A DNA stretch of 64,000 nucleotides, taken from positions 1-64,000 of the forward strand of contig NZ_SSSR01000018.1 of NCBI RefSeq assembly GCF_009469695.1, read 5' to 3'. This DNA comes from Propionivibrio limicola (GTDB lineage Bacteria > Pseudomonadota > Gammaproteobacteria > Burkholderiales > Rhodocyclaceae). Below are positions 34,364 to 44,036 of this stretch, in pieces. Made by a program: the position numbers and the translations under genes. A model generated the notes under the pieces. The model saw nothing but the letters and a program-made list of their open reading frames with translations. It was not told the origin of the DNA and made no database searches. How positions within the stretch are numbered: position 1 is the first letter of the stretch; each line of letters begins with the position of its first letter.

Positions 34364-35590
34364 GTGAGACATTTTCAGGTTTTTGAATCGGCCCGTTCTT
34401 TTCGGATTGGGTTGGTTGCCACATTTGGCCTTGTGATAAGCAGCGCCTTCATCGCCGGGTGTAGCGAGAGCCAGTCGGCTCCGAACATGGGCGGCAAAGC
34501 GCCCGAGGTGGGCGTCGTGACGCTTGCTGCCCAGCCGTTGACGCTGACCACCGAGTTGTCCGGCCGCACCTCCGCCTACATGGTCGCGCAGATCCGGCCG
34601 CAGGTCGGCGGCATCGTCCAGAAGCGCTCGTTTATCGAGGGCGCGATGGTGAAAGCCGGCGACCTTCTGTATCAGATCGACCCGGCCAGTTATCAGGCGG
34701 CCTACGCCAGCGCCAAAGCCAGCGTGGCGCGCGCCGAGGCGACGCTGAACGCCGCGCGGTTGAAGGCGCAACGGCAGGCCGAACTGCTCGCCATCGAAGC
34801 GATCAGCAAACAGGATCACGAGGACGCGCAGGCCAGCCTGCAACAGGCGGAGGCCGATCTGGCCGCGGCCAGGGCGGCGCTGGAAACGGCCCGCATCAAC
34901 CTCGAACATACACGCATCACGTCGCCGATCAACGGCCGCATCGAGACCTCGTCGGTCACGCCCGGCGCGCTGGTGACGGCCAATCAGGATACGGCGCTGA
35001 CAACCGTGCAGCAGCTCGATCCGATCTATGTGGATATTCCCCAGTCGAGCGCCGAAGTCCTGCAGTTGCGGCAGGCGCTGGCCAGCGGCAAATTGAAGGG
35101 CGCCGGCGACAACGAGGTGCGCATCCAGCTGCAACTGGAAGACGGCAGCACCTACACGCATGAAGGCAAGCTGCAGTTCAGCGGCGTCACGGTCAACACG
35201 ACGACGGGCGCGGTAACGCTCCGGGCGCTCGTGCCCAATCCCGAACGCCTGCTGATGCCGGGCATGTACGTGCGCGCCAGGCTTGAGCAGGCCACCGATC
35301 CGCAGGCGTTGCTGGTGCCGCAGCAAGGCATCGGCCGCGACAACGCCGGGCGGGCGACGGCGCTCGTGGTGTTGCCGGAAGGCAAGGTCGAACAACGCAG
35401 CGTTACGGTAGCGGAGGCGGTCGATCATCGCTGGCGGGTGACGAGCGGGCTGGCGGCCGGTGACAAGGTCATCGTCGAGGGATCGGCCAAGGTCCGTCCG
35501 GGGCAGACGGTCAATGCCGTGGCGGCCGATGCCAAGGCGGCGCCGGCGACAGGCGAAAAGCCGGCGGCGAAGAACGCAACGGCCGGGTAA
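34364..35590 (+). CDS. AcrA/MexA-type RND periplasmic adaptor lipoprotein
   Basis: I place the start at a GTG (34364) because GAGGAG lies 6 nt upstream and the product then has a clean lipoprotein signal ending FIAGC. This gives 408 residues, close to AcrA (397). Typical regions are QIRPQVGGIVQKRSFIEGAMVKAGDLLYQID, the helical hairpin rich in Ala/Glu/Gln, and TRITSPINGRI. First gene of adaptor-pump-outer membrane factor, with 10 bp to the pump. Confidence 0.93.
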   Translation: MRHFQVFESARSFRIGLVATFGLVISSAFIAGCSESQSAPNMGGKAPEVGVVTLAAQPLTLTTELSGRTSAYMVAQIRPQVGGIVQKRSFIEGAMVKAGDLLYQIDPASYQAAYASAKASVARAEATLNAARLKAQRQAELLAIEAISKQDHEDAQASLQQAEADLAAARAALETARINLEHTRITSPINGRIETSSVTPGALVTANQDTALTTVQQLDPIYVDIPQSSAEVLQLRQALASGKLKGAGDNEVRIQLQLEDGSTYTHEGKLQFSGVTVNTTTGAVTLRALVPNPERLLMPGMYVRARLEQATDPQALLVPQQGIGRDNAGRATALVVLPEGKVEQRSVTVAEAVDHRWRVTSGLAAGDKVIVEGSAKVRPGQTVNAVAADAKAAPATGEKPAAKNATAG

Positions 35591-35600
35591 GGGGAAAACA

Positions 35601-38600
35601 ATGGCCCGTTTTTTTATTGACCGCCCGATCTTCGCCTGGGTCATCGCCATCGTCATCATGCTGGCCGGCGCCCTGTCGATTCACCAACTGGCGCTGGAGC
35701 AGTACCCGGACATCGCGCCGACCCAGGTGTCCGTTTCTGCCACCTATACCGGCGCCTCGGCGAAGACGGTCGAGGATTCGGTGACGCAGGTCATCGAGCA
35801 GAAGATGAAGGGACTCGACCACCTGCAGTCGATGGCATCCTCCAGCAGCTCGAACGGCAGCGCGCGCGTGACGCTCGCCTTCACCGCCGGCACCAACCCC
35901 GACGTGGCGCAGATGCAGGTGCAGAACAAGGTGCAGCAAGCCTTGTCGCAGTTGCCGCAGGCCGTGCAGGACCAGGGCGTGACGGTGACCAAGTCGGGCA
36001 CCGACTTCCTGATGATCGTGACGCTGACCTCGGACAATCCGGCGGTCACCGCGACCGATATCGGCGATTACATGTCGTCCAGCCTTGTCGATGTGATCAG
36101 CCGCATCGACGGCGTCGGCGAGGTGCAGGCGTTCGGTTCCGGCTACGCGATGCGGGTCTGGCTCGACCCCGGCAAGCTGGAGAAATACGCGCTGATGCCG
36201 TCCGACATCACGGCGGCGCTGGCTGCGCAGAACACGCAGGTCTCCGCCGGCCAGCTCGGCGCGCTGCCGGCCAAGGCGGGGCAAATGCTCAACGCGACGA
36301 TTTCCGCGCGCAGCAAGTTGCGCACCGTCGATGAATTCAACAACGTCGTCGTTAAGTCGGCCAGCGACGGCACCATCGTCCGCCTGGCCGACGTGGCCCG
36401 CGTCGAACTGGGCAGCGAAAGCTACACGATCCAGACGCGTTTCGACGGCAAGCCGTCGGCCGCCATGGGCGTTAAGCTGGCCACCGGCGCCAACGCGCTC
36501 GGCGTCGCCGAGGCGGTGAAAGCCAAGATTGCCGAATTGCAGCCGTTCTTTCCGGATCAGATGAAAGCCGACATCGGCTACGACACGACGCCGTTCGTCA
36601 AAATCTCGATCGAGGAAGTGGTGATCACGCTGGTCGAGGCGATGATCCTTGTCGTCGCCATCATGTACCTGTTCATGCAGAACCTGCGCGCCACCCTGAT
36701 TCCGGCGATTGCCGTGCCGGTGGTGCTGCTCGGCACCTTCGGCGTGTTGGCGGCGTTCGGCTACTCGATCAACACGCTAACCATGTTCGGCATGGTGCTG
36801 GCGATCGGCCTGCTCGTCGACGACGCCATCGTCGTCGTGGAGAACGTCGAGCGGCTGATGACCGACCGCGGCCTGTCGGCGCGCGAGGCGACGCGTGAAT
36901 CGATGAATGAAATCACCGGCGCCCTGATCGGCATCGCGCTCGTCCTCTCGGCGGTGTTCATCCCGATGGCCTTCTTTGGCGGTTCGACCGGCGTCATCTA
37001 CCGGCAATTTTCGATCACCATCGTGTCTTCGATGCTGCTTTCGGTGCTGGTGGCGATGACGCTGACCCCGGCGCTGTGCGCGTCGCTGTTGCGCCTCTCC
37101 GACGTCGATCATCACGAAGACGCCAAGCCGCATGGCCCGGCGCAACGTTTCTTCGCCGCCTTCAACCATGCCTTCGTGCGCGGCAGCGACCGTTACCAGA
37201 GCAGCGTCGCCGGCATCCTGCAGCGCGGCAAGCGCTTCATGGCCATCTACGCGCTGATTCTCGGCGTGCTGGCCGTGTCGTTCATGCGCCTGCCAACGTC
37301 CTTCCTGCCCGATGAGGATCAGGGCATGCTGATGGCGGTGGTCCAGATGCCTGCCGGCGCGACCTTCACGCGCACCGACGCCGTGTTGCGCCAGTTCGAG
37401 GACTACCTTTCGAAGCATCCCGACGTCAAGGACTACATCGCGCTCGTCGGTCTGAGCGGCGACCAGGCCTCGGCCAACGCCTTCATCAAGCTGAAGGACT
37501 GGAGCGAGCGCAAGGGCAAGGGCCACGATGCCGCCTCGCTGGCGCGCGAAATGACCGGCGCGATGAGCGGCCTGCGCGACGCCCGCCTGTTCGTCCTGCT
37601 TCCCCCGGCCGTGCGCGGCCTCGGCTCGAACGCCGGTTTCACCGTCGAATTGCAGGATCTCGCCGGCAACGGCCACGAGGCGATGGTCAAGGCGAGGGAT
37701 CAATTCCTGCAATTGGCGCGTCAGGACAAGCGATTGACGCAGGTGCGCGCCAGCGGTCTCGACGACGTCGCCGAATTCTCGGTGGCCATCGACGATCGCA
37801 AAGCCTCGGCGATGAAACTGGCAACGAGCGACATCAACAGCACTCTATCTACGGCGCTCGGCGGCACTTACGTCAATGACTTCCTGAACAAGTCGCGCGT
37901 CAAGAAGGTGTATGTGCAGGGCGACGCCGACTTCCGCATGAAGCCGGACGACCTGGCACGTTGGCATGTGCGCAACAGCGCCGGCGAAATGGTGCCGTTC
38001 TCGACCTTCTCGAAAACCGACTGGACCTATGGCTCGCCGAAGCTGGAACGCTACAGCGGCATGTCGTCCTACGAGATCGTCGGCTCGCCGGCGGAAGGCG
38101 TCAGCTCCGGCGATGCGATGGCGGCGGTCGAGGAGATCATCAAGCAGCTGCCATCCGGCATCAGCTACGAATGGGCCGGGCAGTCGTACCAGGAGCGTCT
38201 GGCCGGTTCGCAGGCCCCCGCGCTGTACGCGATCTCGATCCTCTTCGTCTTTCTCTGTCTCGCGGCGCTTTATGAGAGCTGGACGATCCCGTTCTCCGTC
38301 CTGCTTGTCGTGCCGCTCGGCATCATCGGCGCGGTGCTGGCGACCTGGCTGGCCGGGCTGGAAAACGACGTCTATTTCCAGATCGGCTTGCTGACCACGG
38401 TCGGCCTGTCGGCGAAGAACGCCATCCTGATCGTCGAATTCGCCAAGGCGCTGCGCGAGCAGGGCAAGACGCTGGTCGAGGCGACGCTGGAAGCCGTGCG
38501 CTTGCGCTTGCGCCCGATCCTGATGACCTCGCTGGCTTTCATGTTCGGTGTGCTGCCGCTCGCCTTCAGCAGCGGCGCCGGTTCGGCCAGCCGCCGCGCC

Positions 38601-38759
38601 ATCGGCACCGGCGTGCTCGGTGGCATGGCGACGGCGACAGTGCTCGGGCTGATCTTCGTGCCGCTGTTCTTTGTCCTCGTTTGCCGGCTGTTTGAGCGGC
38701 GGCGTCAGCCGTCAGAGGCGGCGGGCCTCGTCGTCGCCAACGCGGAAGGAGATGCTTGA
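35601..38759 (+). CDS. AcrB/MexB-type RND multidrug efflux pump (HAE1)
   Basis: The 1052-residue protein starts MARFFIDRPIFAWV as AcrB does and matches its 1049 length. It holds GLLVDDAIVVVENVER with the proton-relay Asp pair, the porter domain and the second repeat LTTVGLSAKNAILIVEF with the essential Lys. Expected to export hydrophobic drugs and biocides through the adjacent adaptor and channel. GGGGAAAACA precedes the ATG. Its stop overlaps the next ATG. Confidence 0.96.
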   Translation: MARFFIDRPIFAWVIAIVIMLAGALSIHQLALEQYPDIAPTQVSVSATYTGASAKTVEDSVTQVIEQKMKGLDHLQSMASSSSSNGSARVTLAFTAGTNPDVAQMQVQNKVQQALSQLPQAVQDQGVTVTKSGTDFLMIVTLTSDNPAVTATDIGDYMSSSLVDVISRIDGVGEVQAFGSGYAMRVWLDPGKLEKYALMPSDITAALAAQNTQVSAGQLGALPAKAGQMLNATISARSKLRTVDEFNNVVVKSASDGTIVRLADVARVELGSESYTIQTRFDGKPSAAMGVKLATGANALGVAEAVKAKIAELQPFFPDQMKADIGYDTTPFVKISIEEVVITLVEAMILVVAIMYLFMQNLRATLIPAIAVPVVLLGTFGVLAAFGYSINTLTMFGMVLAIGLLVDDAIVVVENVERLMTDRGLSAREATRESMNEITGALIGIALVLSAVFIPMAFFGGSTGVIYRQFSITIVSSMLLSVLVAMTLTPALCASLLRLSDVDHHEDAKPHGPAQRFFAAFNHAFVRGSDRYQSSVAGILQRGKRFMAIYALILGVLAVSFMRLPTSFLPDEDQGMLMAVVQMPAGATFTRTDAVLRQFEDYLSKHPDVKDYIALVGLSGDQASANAFIKLKDWSERKGKGHDAASLAREMTGAMSGLRDARLFVLLPPAVRGLGSNAGFTVELQDLAGNGHEAMVKARDQFLQLARQDKRLTQVRASGLDDVAEFSVAIDDRKASAMKLATSDINSTLSTALGGTYVNDFLNKSRVKKVYVQGDADFRMKPDDLARWHVRNSAGEMVPFSTFSKTDWTYGSPKLERYSGMSSYEIVGSPAEGVSSGDAMAAVEEIIKQLPSGISYEWAGQSYQERLAGSQAPALYAISILFVFLCLAALYESWTIPFSVLLVVPLGIIGAVLATWLAGLENDVYFQIGLLTTVGLSAKNAILIVEFAKALREQGKTLVEATLEAVRLRLRPILMTSLAFMFGVLPLAFSSGAGSASRRAIGTGVLGGMATATVLGLIFVPLFFVLVCRLFERRRQPSEAAGLVVANAEGDA

Positions 38760-40132
38760 TGCGCCCGCTTGCCATCGTTACACCGTTGATTTGCTTCACT
38801 CTTCTCGCCGGTTGCGCCAATCTGGCGCCCGATTATGCCCGGCCGCACATGCCCGTGCCGGCGACCATCGACGGAAAATCCGTTTCGGCGCAGACCGTGG
38901 AAGGACTCGACTGGCAGCGCGTCGTCACCGAGGATCGCCTGCGGAAAACCGTCGAGCTGGCGCTCGCCAACAACCGCGATCTGCGCATCGCGGCGCTGAA
39001 TATCGAAAAGGCGCGGGCGCAGTATCAAATTCAGGATGCGGCGCTGTATCCGGCGATCAATGCGACCGTTGGCGGCTCGTCGAGTCGCTACGAGGGCGCG
39101 ATCAACCGCAAGTACAGTGCCGGGCTCGGCATCACGTCCTACGAGCTCGATTTCTTCGGCCGCTTGTCGAATCTATCGGAATCGGCGCTGCAGAGCTTCC
39201 TGACGACCGAGGCGACGCAACGCAGCGTGCGCACCAGCCTGATCGCGGAAGTTACCAGCGCGTGGCTTACGTTGGCTGCCACCCAGGATCTGCTGAAGCT
39301 GGCGCAGGAAACGCTGGAGAGCCGCACGAAGACGCTTGAGCTGACGCGCAAGCAACTGGCGCTGGGCGGCGTCTCGCGGCTGGCCGTCGCACAGGCGCAG
39401 GCGACGACGGAAGCGGCGCGCGGCGATGTGGCGAACTATACGAGTCTGGTCGAACAGGCGCGCAATGCGCTGAACCTGCTGGCCGGGACGGTTGTTCCCG
39501 ACGACCTGCGGCCGGCAGCGACGAACAGCGTCGGCCAAAGCGCCTTGGCGCTGCTCGAGGTGCCGGCGGGTTTGTCGTCCGAGCAGCTGTTGCAGCGTCC
39601 GGACATCGTGGCCGCCGAGCATTCGCTGATCGCTTCCCATGCCGATATCGGCGCGGCGCGGGCGGCTTTCTTCCCGTCGATCACGCTGACCGGCAGCGCC
39701 GGCAGCGCGAGTTCCAGCCTGAATCAACTGTTCGATGCGGGCACGCGCGCGTGGGCGTTTGCGCCGACGTTGACGCTGCCGATCTTCAATGCCGGCGCGC
39801 TCCGGGCCTCGTTATCGGTGGCCGAAACCAGCCGCGACATCCAGGTTGCCACCTACGAGAAAACGGTGCAGACGGCGTTCCGCGAAGTCGCCGACGCGCT
39901 CGCCGAGCGCAGCACGCTGAACGAGCGCATGGAGGCGCAAAAGGCCGAGGTCGATGCCTATGCCACCAGCTTGCGCCTGTCCACGGAACGCTACCGCTCC
40001 GGTGCCGATAGTTACCTCAACGTGCTCGATTCGCAGCGTTCGCTCTACACGGCGCAGAAAAGTCTGATCAGTCTGCAGCTCTCCGAGCAGACGAACCGGA
40101 TGACGCTGTTCAAGGTGCTGGGCGGGGAGTGA
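38759..40132 (+). CDS. Outer-membrane efflux channel lipoprotein (NodT/OprM family)
   Basis: The 457-residue protein has a lipoprotein signal ending LLAGCANL and two outer-membrane-efflux repeats, including TLPIFNAGALRASL and the GADSYLNVLDSQRSLYTAQ region typical of TolC/OprM relatives. AAGGAG precedes the ATG at 38759, which overlaps the pump stop. It completes the tripartite pump and is followed by a terminator. Confidence 0.95.
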   Translation: MRPLAIVTPLICFTLLAGCANLAPDYARPHMPVPATIDGKSVSAQTVEGLDWQRVVTEDRLRKTVELALANNRDLRIAALNIEKARAQYQIQDAALYPAINATVGGSSSRYEGAINRKYSAGLGITSYELDFFGRLSNLSESALQSFLTTEATQRSVRTSLIAEVTSAWLTLAATQDLLKLAQETLESRTKTLELTRKQLALGGVSRLAVAQAQATTEAARGDVANYTSLVEQARNALNLLAGTVVPDDLRPAATNSVGQSALALLEVPAGLSSEQLLQRPDIVAAEHSLIASHADIGAARAAFFPSITLTGSAGSASSSLNQLFDAGTRAWAFAPTLTLPIFNAGALRASLSVAETSRDIQVATYEKTVQTAFREVADALAERSTLNERMEAQKAEVDAYATSLRLSTERYRSGADSYLNVLDSQRSLYTAQKSLISLQLSEQTNRMTLFKVLGGE

Positions 40133-40173
40133 TTCCGGCGGCGATATCGCGCAGTCTGTTGTGTTGTAAAGAC

Positions 40174-40203
40174 AAAAGGGCAATCGTCGGATTGCCCTTT
40201 TTT
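40174..40203. terminator. Intrinsic terminator between convergent genes
   Basis: AAAGGGCAATC and GGATTGCCCTTTTTT form an 11-bp stem with a 3-nt loop and T-run on the plus strand and an A/T flank on the other. It ends the efflux operon and probably also the thioesterase transcript. Confidence 0.85.
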
Positions 40204-40234
40204 GCAGGTTTACAGCCGGTCGTTGGGCTGGTGA

Positions 40235-40747
40235 TCAAATATATTGGCCAGTGGAGAAAGCCGTGGTGGGGGCCGATTGCAGGGCGCGCAGCCGCGTTTC
40301 GAATTCGCGCCGCAATCCCCGGCGTACTTCGGCGGCGCGGTGACGCCGAATCTCGTCCTCGGTCTCCGGCTTGAGCGGAGGGACGGTGGCCGGCTTGCGA
40401 TCGTCGCCGACGGCGACCATCGTGAAGAAGCAGCTGTTGGCGTGTCGGATGACCTGCGTGCGGATGTCTTCAGTCAGCACCTTGATCCCGATTTCCATTG
40501 ACGTATTGCCGGTGTAATTGACGGAGGCCAGGAAGGTCACCAGCTCTCCAACGTGGATCGGTTCGCGGAACACGACCTGGTCGACGGACATCGTGACGAC
40601 ATAACGATTCGAGTAACGCGTTGCGCAGGCATAGGCGACCTGGTCGAGCAGCTTGAGAATCGCGCCGCCGTGAACGTTGCCGGAAAAATTGGCCATGTCC
40701 GGGGTCATCAGGACGGTCATGGCCAGTTTGTGTTTGGGTAGTTGCAT
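40235..40747 (-). CDS. Acyl-CoA thioesterase (hotdog fold)
   Basis: The 170-residue protein contains the hotdog motifs MTPDMANFSGNVHGGAILKLLDQVAY and ATRYSNRYVVTMSVDQVVFREPIHVGE of the YciA/acyl-CoA thioester hydrolase type, which cleaves acyl-CoAs in the cytoplasm. The C-terminal ~45 residues are Arg/Glu rich and extend beyond the fold. Single gene on the minus strand. Confidence 0.92.
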   Translation of the reverse strand: MQLPKHKLAMTVLMTPDMANFSGNVHGGAILKLLDQVAYACATRYSNRYVVTMSVDQVVFREPIHVGELVTFLASVNYTGNTSMEIGIKVLTEDIRTQVIRHANSCFFTMVAVGDDRKPATVPPLKPETEDEIRRHRAAEVRRGLRREFETRLRALQSAPTTAFSTGQYI

Positions 40748-41021
40748 GAGGCACCTCGCGGTTAGTGGGAGCGCCGAGTATAGCGAACTTCACGGAGCGA
40801 ACCTCCAGCGCCGGCGCGGTTTGACGAGCGGCTGGGAGAAACGCCATATATTTCTGACGCGCATAACAAAATGCCGAAACGGTCTGATTTCGTATAAGCG
40901 GTACGCGTAAAATGGCGACTTTTCCCCGTGTGGGGATCGTTGTGCGATCCAGTTCAGTCGGGCCGCCGCTTTCGGTGCTTGAAATCTGCAGACGCACGGA
41001 CTTCTTTGAGGCGCGAAAAAC

Positions 41022-42254
41022 ATGAAAAAACCTGGATTTACCACTGCCACGCTGCATAGCGACCGTTCGAAGCCGATTGAGCATGGCGCGACGCACAAGC
41101 CGATCCACAACTCGGCGGCGTTCTGTTATGCCGACGCCAATGAACTCGTCAAAGTCTTTCAGGGAGAAAAGGCCGGATTCGTCTATGGGCGCCAAGGCTC
41201 GCCGACCTCCGCCGCGCTGGAGGACAAAATCACGCGGATGGAGGACGGTCTCGCGACGATCTCCTTCAGCAGCGGCATGGCGGCGATCTCGACGACGCTG
41301 TTTGCCTTGTTGCGCGCCGGTGACCACATGGTTGCCAGCAGCTTCCTGTTCGGCAATACCACCAGCCTGTTTGAGACCTTCGCCCAGTTCGGCATCGAAG
41401 TCACCTTTGTCGATCCGACCGAGGCGGCCAACGTCGAAGCCGCGCTGAAGCCGAATACCCGCGTGGTTTTCGTTGAAACGATCGCCAACCCGCGTACGCA
41501 GGTGGCCGATCTGGCCGGCATCGGCGCCGTCTGTCAGGCGCGCAATGTCCTCTATGTTGTCGATAACACCATCACGACGCCTTTCCTGTTCCAGCCCAAG
41601 CGCGTCTGTGCCAGCCTCGTCATCAATTCGCTGACCAAGTACATCGGCGGCCACGGCAACGCGCTCGGCGGCGCGGTGACCGATACCGGGCTGTTCGACT
41701 GGTCGACGTACCCGAACATCTACGATCACTACAAGAAAGGCGAAACCAAGACGTGGGGCGTCGTGCAGATCCGCAAGAAGGGCTTGCGCGACGCGGGGGC
41801 CACGCTTGGCCCGGAAGCCGCGCACCATCTGGCGATCGGCGCCGAGACGCTGGCACTGCGCATGCAGCGCACCTGTTCCAACGCGCAACGGCTGGCCGAA
41901 TTCCTCGCCGCGCATCCGAAGGTCAAGCGCGTCTACTACCCGGGCCTGTCGGATCATCCGCAGTACGAACGCGCCAAGTCGCTGTTCTGCGGCAACAGCG
42001 GCATCCTGTCGTTTGAACTGATCGACGGCATCGATTGCATCGCGGCGCTCGGCAAGCTGGAAATCGTGATTTCGTCGACCAACCTTGGTGACAACCGCAC
42101 GCTGGCGATTCCCGTGGCACCGACGATCTATTTCGAAATGGGGGCGGAACGGCGCGCAAGCTTGGGTATCGCCGAATCGCTCATCCGCATTTCGACCGGG
42201 ATCGAGGATATCGAGGACTTGATCGCCGATTTCACTGCGGCGCTGGCGGACTGA
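41022..42254 (+). CDS. Cystathionine gamma-synthase-family PLP enzyme
   Basis: The 410-residue protein belongs to the Cys/Met metabolism PLP family: YGRQGSPTSAALEDKI, FSSGMAAISTTLFALL, the YVVDNTITTPF segment and the PLP Lys in NSLTKYIGGHGNALGG. It may act on O-acetyl- or O-succinyl-homoserine or cleave cystathionine or methionine. Specificity cannot be set from sequence alone. A PatB-like C-S lyase follows 27 bp later in the same direction, so both likely serve sulfur amino-acid metabolism. Confidence 0.9.
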   Translation: MKKPGFTTATLHSDRSKPIEHGATHKPIHNSAAFCYADANELVKVFQGEKAGFVYGRQGSPTSAALEDKITRMEDGLATISFSSGMAAISTTLFALLRAGDHMVASSFLFGNTTSLFETFAQFGIEVTFVDPTEAANVEAALKPNTRVVFVETIANPRTQVADLAGIGAVCQARNVLYVVDNTITTPFLFQPKRVCASLVINSLTKYIGGHGNALGGAVTDTGLFDWSTYPNIYDHYKKGETKTWGVVQIRKKGLRDAGATLGPEAAHHLAIGAETLALRMQRTCSNAQRLAEFLAAHPKVKRVYYPGLSDHPQYERAKSLFCGNSGILSFELIDGIDCIAALGKLEIVISSTNLGDNRTLAIPVAPTIYFEMGAERRASLGIAESLIRISTGIEDIEDLIADFTAALAD

Positions 42255-42281
42255 CGCTTATTGCATTTGGAACGGCCGACG

Positions 42282-43451
42282 ATGACAACTTCCGACTTTG
42301 AGCATTTCCCCAGCGCGCTGGCCGATTCGATGAAGTGGCATAAGTACGCCGGGCGGGACGTGCTGCCGATGTGGGTGGCCGACATGGACTTTGCCGCGCC
42401 GCCGCCAGTCCTCGCCGCGCTGCGGCAACGTCTCGACCACGGCATGATGACCTACAACGTGCCATCGTCGTCGCAGGTCGGATGCATCGTCGACCATCTC
42501 GCCAGTGAGTACGACTGGCCGATCGAAGCCGACTGGCTGGTGTGGCTGCCGGGACTGGTGCCGGGGCTGAATATCGCCTGCCGGGCGGTGGGTGAGCCCG
42601 ATAGCGCGGTGTTCACGGCGACGCCGATCTATCCGCCGTTCATGAGCGCGCCACGCAATTCAGGGCGGCGTACCGTCGGGATTCCGCTGGCTCGGCAAAA
42701 TGGTCGCTGGGGGTGGGACTTCGACCGGCTGTCATCGACGTTGGCCGATCATCCCGATGGTCGCCTGTTCCTCCTCTGTCACCCGCATAACCCGGTCGGC
42801 CGTGTGTGGCGTGACGATGAGTTGCAAGCGCTTGCCGCGCACATGGAGCGTCACGACCTGATCGTCTGCTCGGATGAGATTCACTGCGGTTTGCTGCTCG
42901 ATGCCGGCCTGAAGCATCGGCCATTTGCCACTCTGTCGCCGGAAATCGAGCGGCGCAGCATCACCTTGATGGCCCCGTCCAAGACCTACAACTTGCCGGG
43001 TTTGGCCACGGCCTTTGCGATCATTCCCGACGCTTCACTCCGGCGCGCCTTCCGGACGGTGATGCAGGGCATCGTGCCTTCCTGCCCCAATACTCTGGGC
43101 ATGGTCGCCGCCGAAGCTGCTTACCGCGATTGCGCCGAATGGCGTTCCGGGCTGCTCGCCACGCTACGCGGCAATCGTGATCGGCTGGAAGCGACCGTGG
43201 CCCGCTTGCCCGGCCTGAAGATGACGCACGTCGAGGCAACCTACCTTGGCTGGATAGACGCAAGCGAGCTGTGCAATCAGCACGGCATCGATCATCCACA
43301 ACGATTTTTTGAGGAGGCCGGCGTTGGCTTGTCACCCGGCGCCGATTTCGGCCCGGATAGCCATCAGTTCGTGCGGCTCAATTTCGGGTGTCCGCAGGCG
43401 ACGCTTGAAAAGGCGCTGGTGAGAATCACCACAGCGATCCAACGCTTGTGA
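42282..43451 (+). CDS. PatB/MalY-type aminotransferase-fold C-S lyase
   Basis: The 389-residue protein has the family's N-terminal LPMWVADMDFAAPPPVLAAL, HPHNPVGRVW and the PLP lysine region APSKTYNLPGLATAF. Such enzymes cleave cystathionine or cysteine conjugates to ammonia, pyruvate and a thiol. ATG at 42282 is preferred to an upstream TTG. It likely forms a two-gene operon with the preceding PLP enzyme. Confidence 0.92.
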   Translation: MTTSDFEHFPSALADSMKWHKYAGRDVLPMWVADMDFAAPPPVLAALRQRLDHGMMTYNVPSSSQVGCIVDHLASEYDWPIEADWLVWLPGLVPGLNIACRAVGEPDSAVFTATPIYPPFMSAPRNSGRRTVGIPLARQNGRWGWDFDRLSSTLADHPDGRLFLLCHPHNPVGRVWRDDELQALAAHMERHDLIVCSDEIHCGLLLDAGLKHRPFATLSPEIERRSITLMAPSKTYNLPGLATAFAIIPDASLRRAFRTVMQGIVPSCPNTLGMVAAEAAYRDCAEWRSGLLATLRGNRDRLEATVARLPGLKMTHVEATYLGWIDASELCNQHGIDHPQRFFEEAGVGLSPGADFGPDSHQFVRLNFGCPQATLEKALVRITTAIQRL

Positions 43452-43464
43452 CAATCATCGCAGT

Positions 43465-44034
43465 TCAGGAGTTGTCGGCCATGCCGCGTGCCAGGTACTT
43501 ATAAACGGCTTCGCGACTGATGCCGAACTCGCGTGCCAGTTGCGCCTTCGGCTCGCCGGCTGCGGCCCGCTGGCAAAGCTCACGGGCGCGGGTCGGGGTG
43601 AGGGTGGGCTTGCGTCCGGAATAGACGCCTTTCTTCCTGGCTTCTTCGATGCCCGCGCGCTGGCGTTCGCGGACCAAGGCCCGCTCGAACCCGGCTAGCG
43701 CCTCCAGCATCCGGATGTGTAGCTTCCCCATCGGTGTTTGTTCGGCGCCAAAAACCAGCTCCTCCTTGTGGAAGCGAATCGTCACCCCCTTGGCGGTCAG
43801 CGTTTCCACGGTCATGGACAAGTCGGCGAGATTTCCGGCCAGCCGATCCATCGAATCCACATGCAGCACGTCGCCGGAGAGCAGGTAGTCGATGCACGCC
43901 CGCAACACCGGGCGGTCATGCAGGCTCTTGGCGTTTAACGTTTCGTCAAATACCCGGTTGAGCGGTACGCCATCCAATTGCGGGGCGGTTTGGCCGACAC
44001 AGGCGCGGATGTAACCGATGTGCCGGCCGCTCAT
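43465..44034 (-). CDS. Serine-recombinase-like protein with Cys in place of the catalytic Ser
   Basis: The 189-residue protein has resolvase/invertase architecture: an N-terminal domain with SMDRLAGNLADLSMTVETLTAKGVTI, the ALAGFERALVRERQRAGIEEARKKGVYSGRK linker and a C-terminal helix-turn-helix (QLAREFGISREAVYKYL). The usual RVST motif reads RACV, with Cys12 where the nucleophilic Ser should be, and the following DQ is also altered. The invariant Arg residues near DRL and RER remain. It may be inactive in recombination and kept as a DNA-binding protein. It lies 2 bp downstream of the gene at 44037. Confidence 0.85.
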   Translation of the reverse strand: MSGRHIGYIRACVGQTAPQLDGVPLNRVFDETLNAKSLHDRPVLRACIDYLLSGDVLHVDSMDRLAGNLADLSMTVETLTAKGVTIRFHKEELVFGAEQTPMGKLHIRMLEALAGFERALVRERQRAGIEEARKKGVYSGRKPTLTPTRARELCQRAAAGEPKAQLAREFGISREAVYKYLARGMADNS

Positions 44035-44036
44035 GG

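Noticed and set aside
40800-41021. Possible SAM-responsive riboswitch upstream of the sulfur amino-acid PLP enzyme
   Set aside because: I looked for SAM-I, SAM-II and SAH-type conserved cores and found none; the hairpins present are generic.
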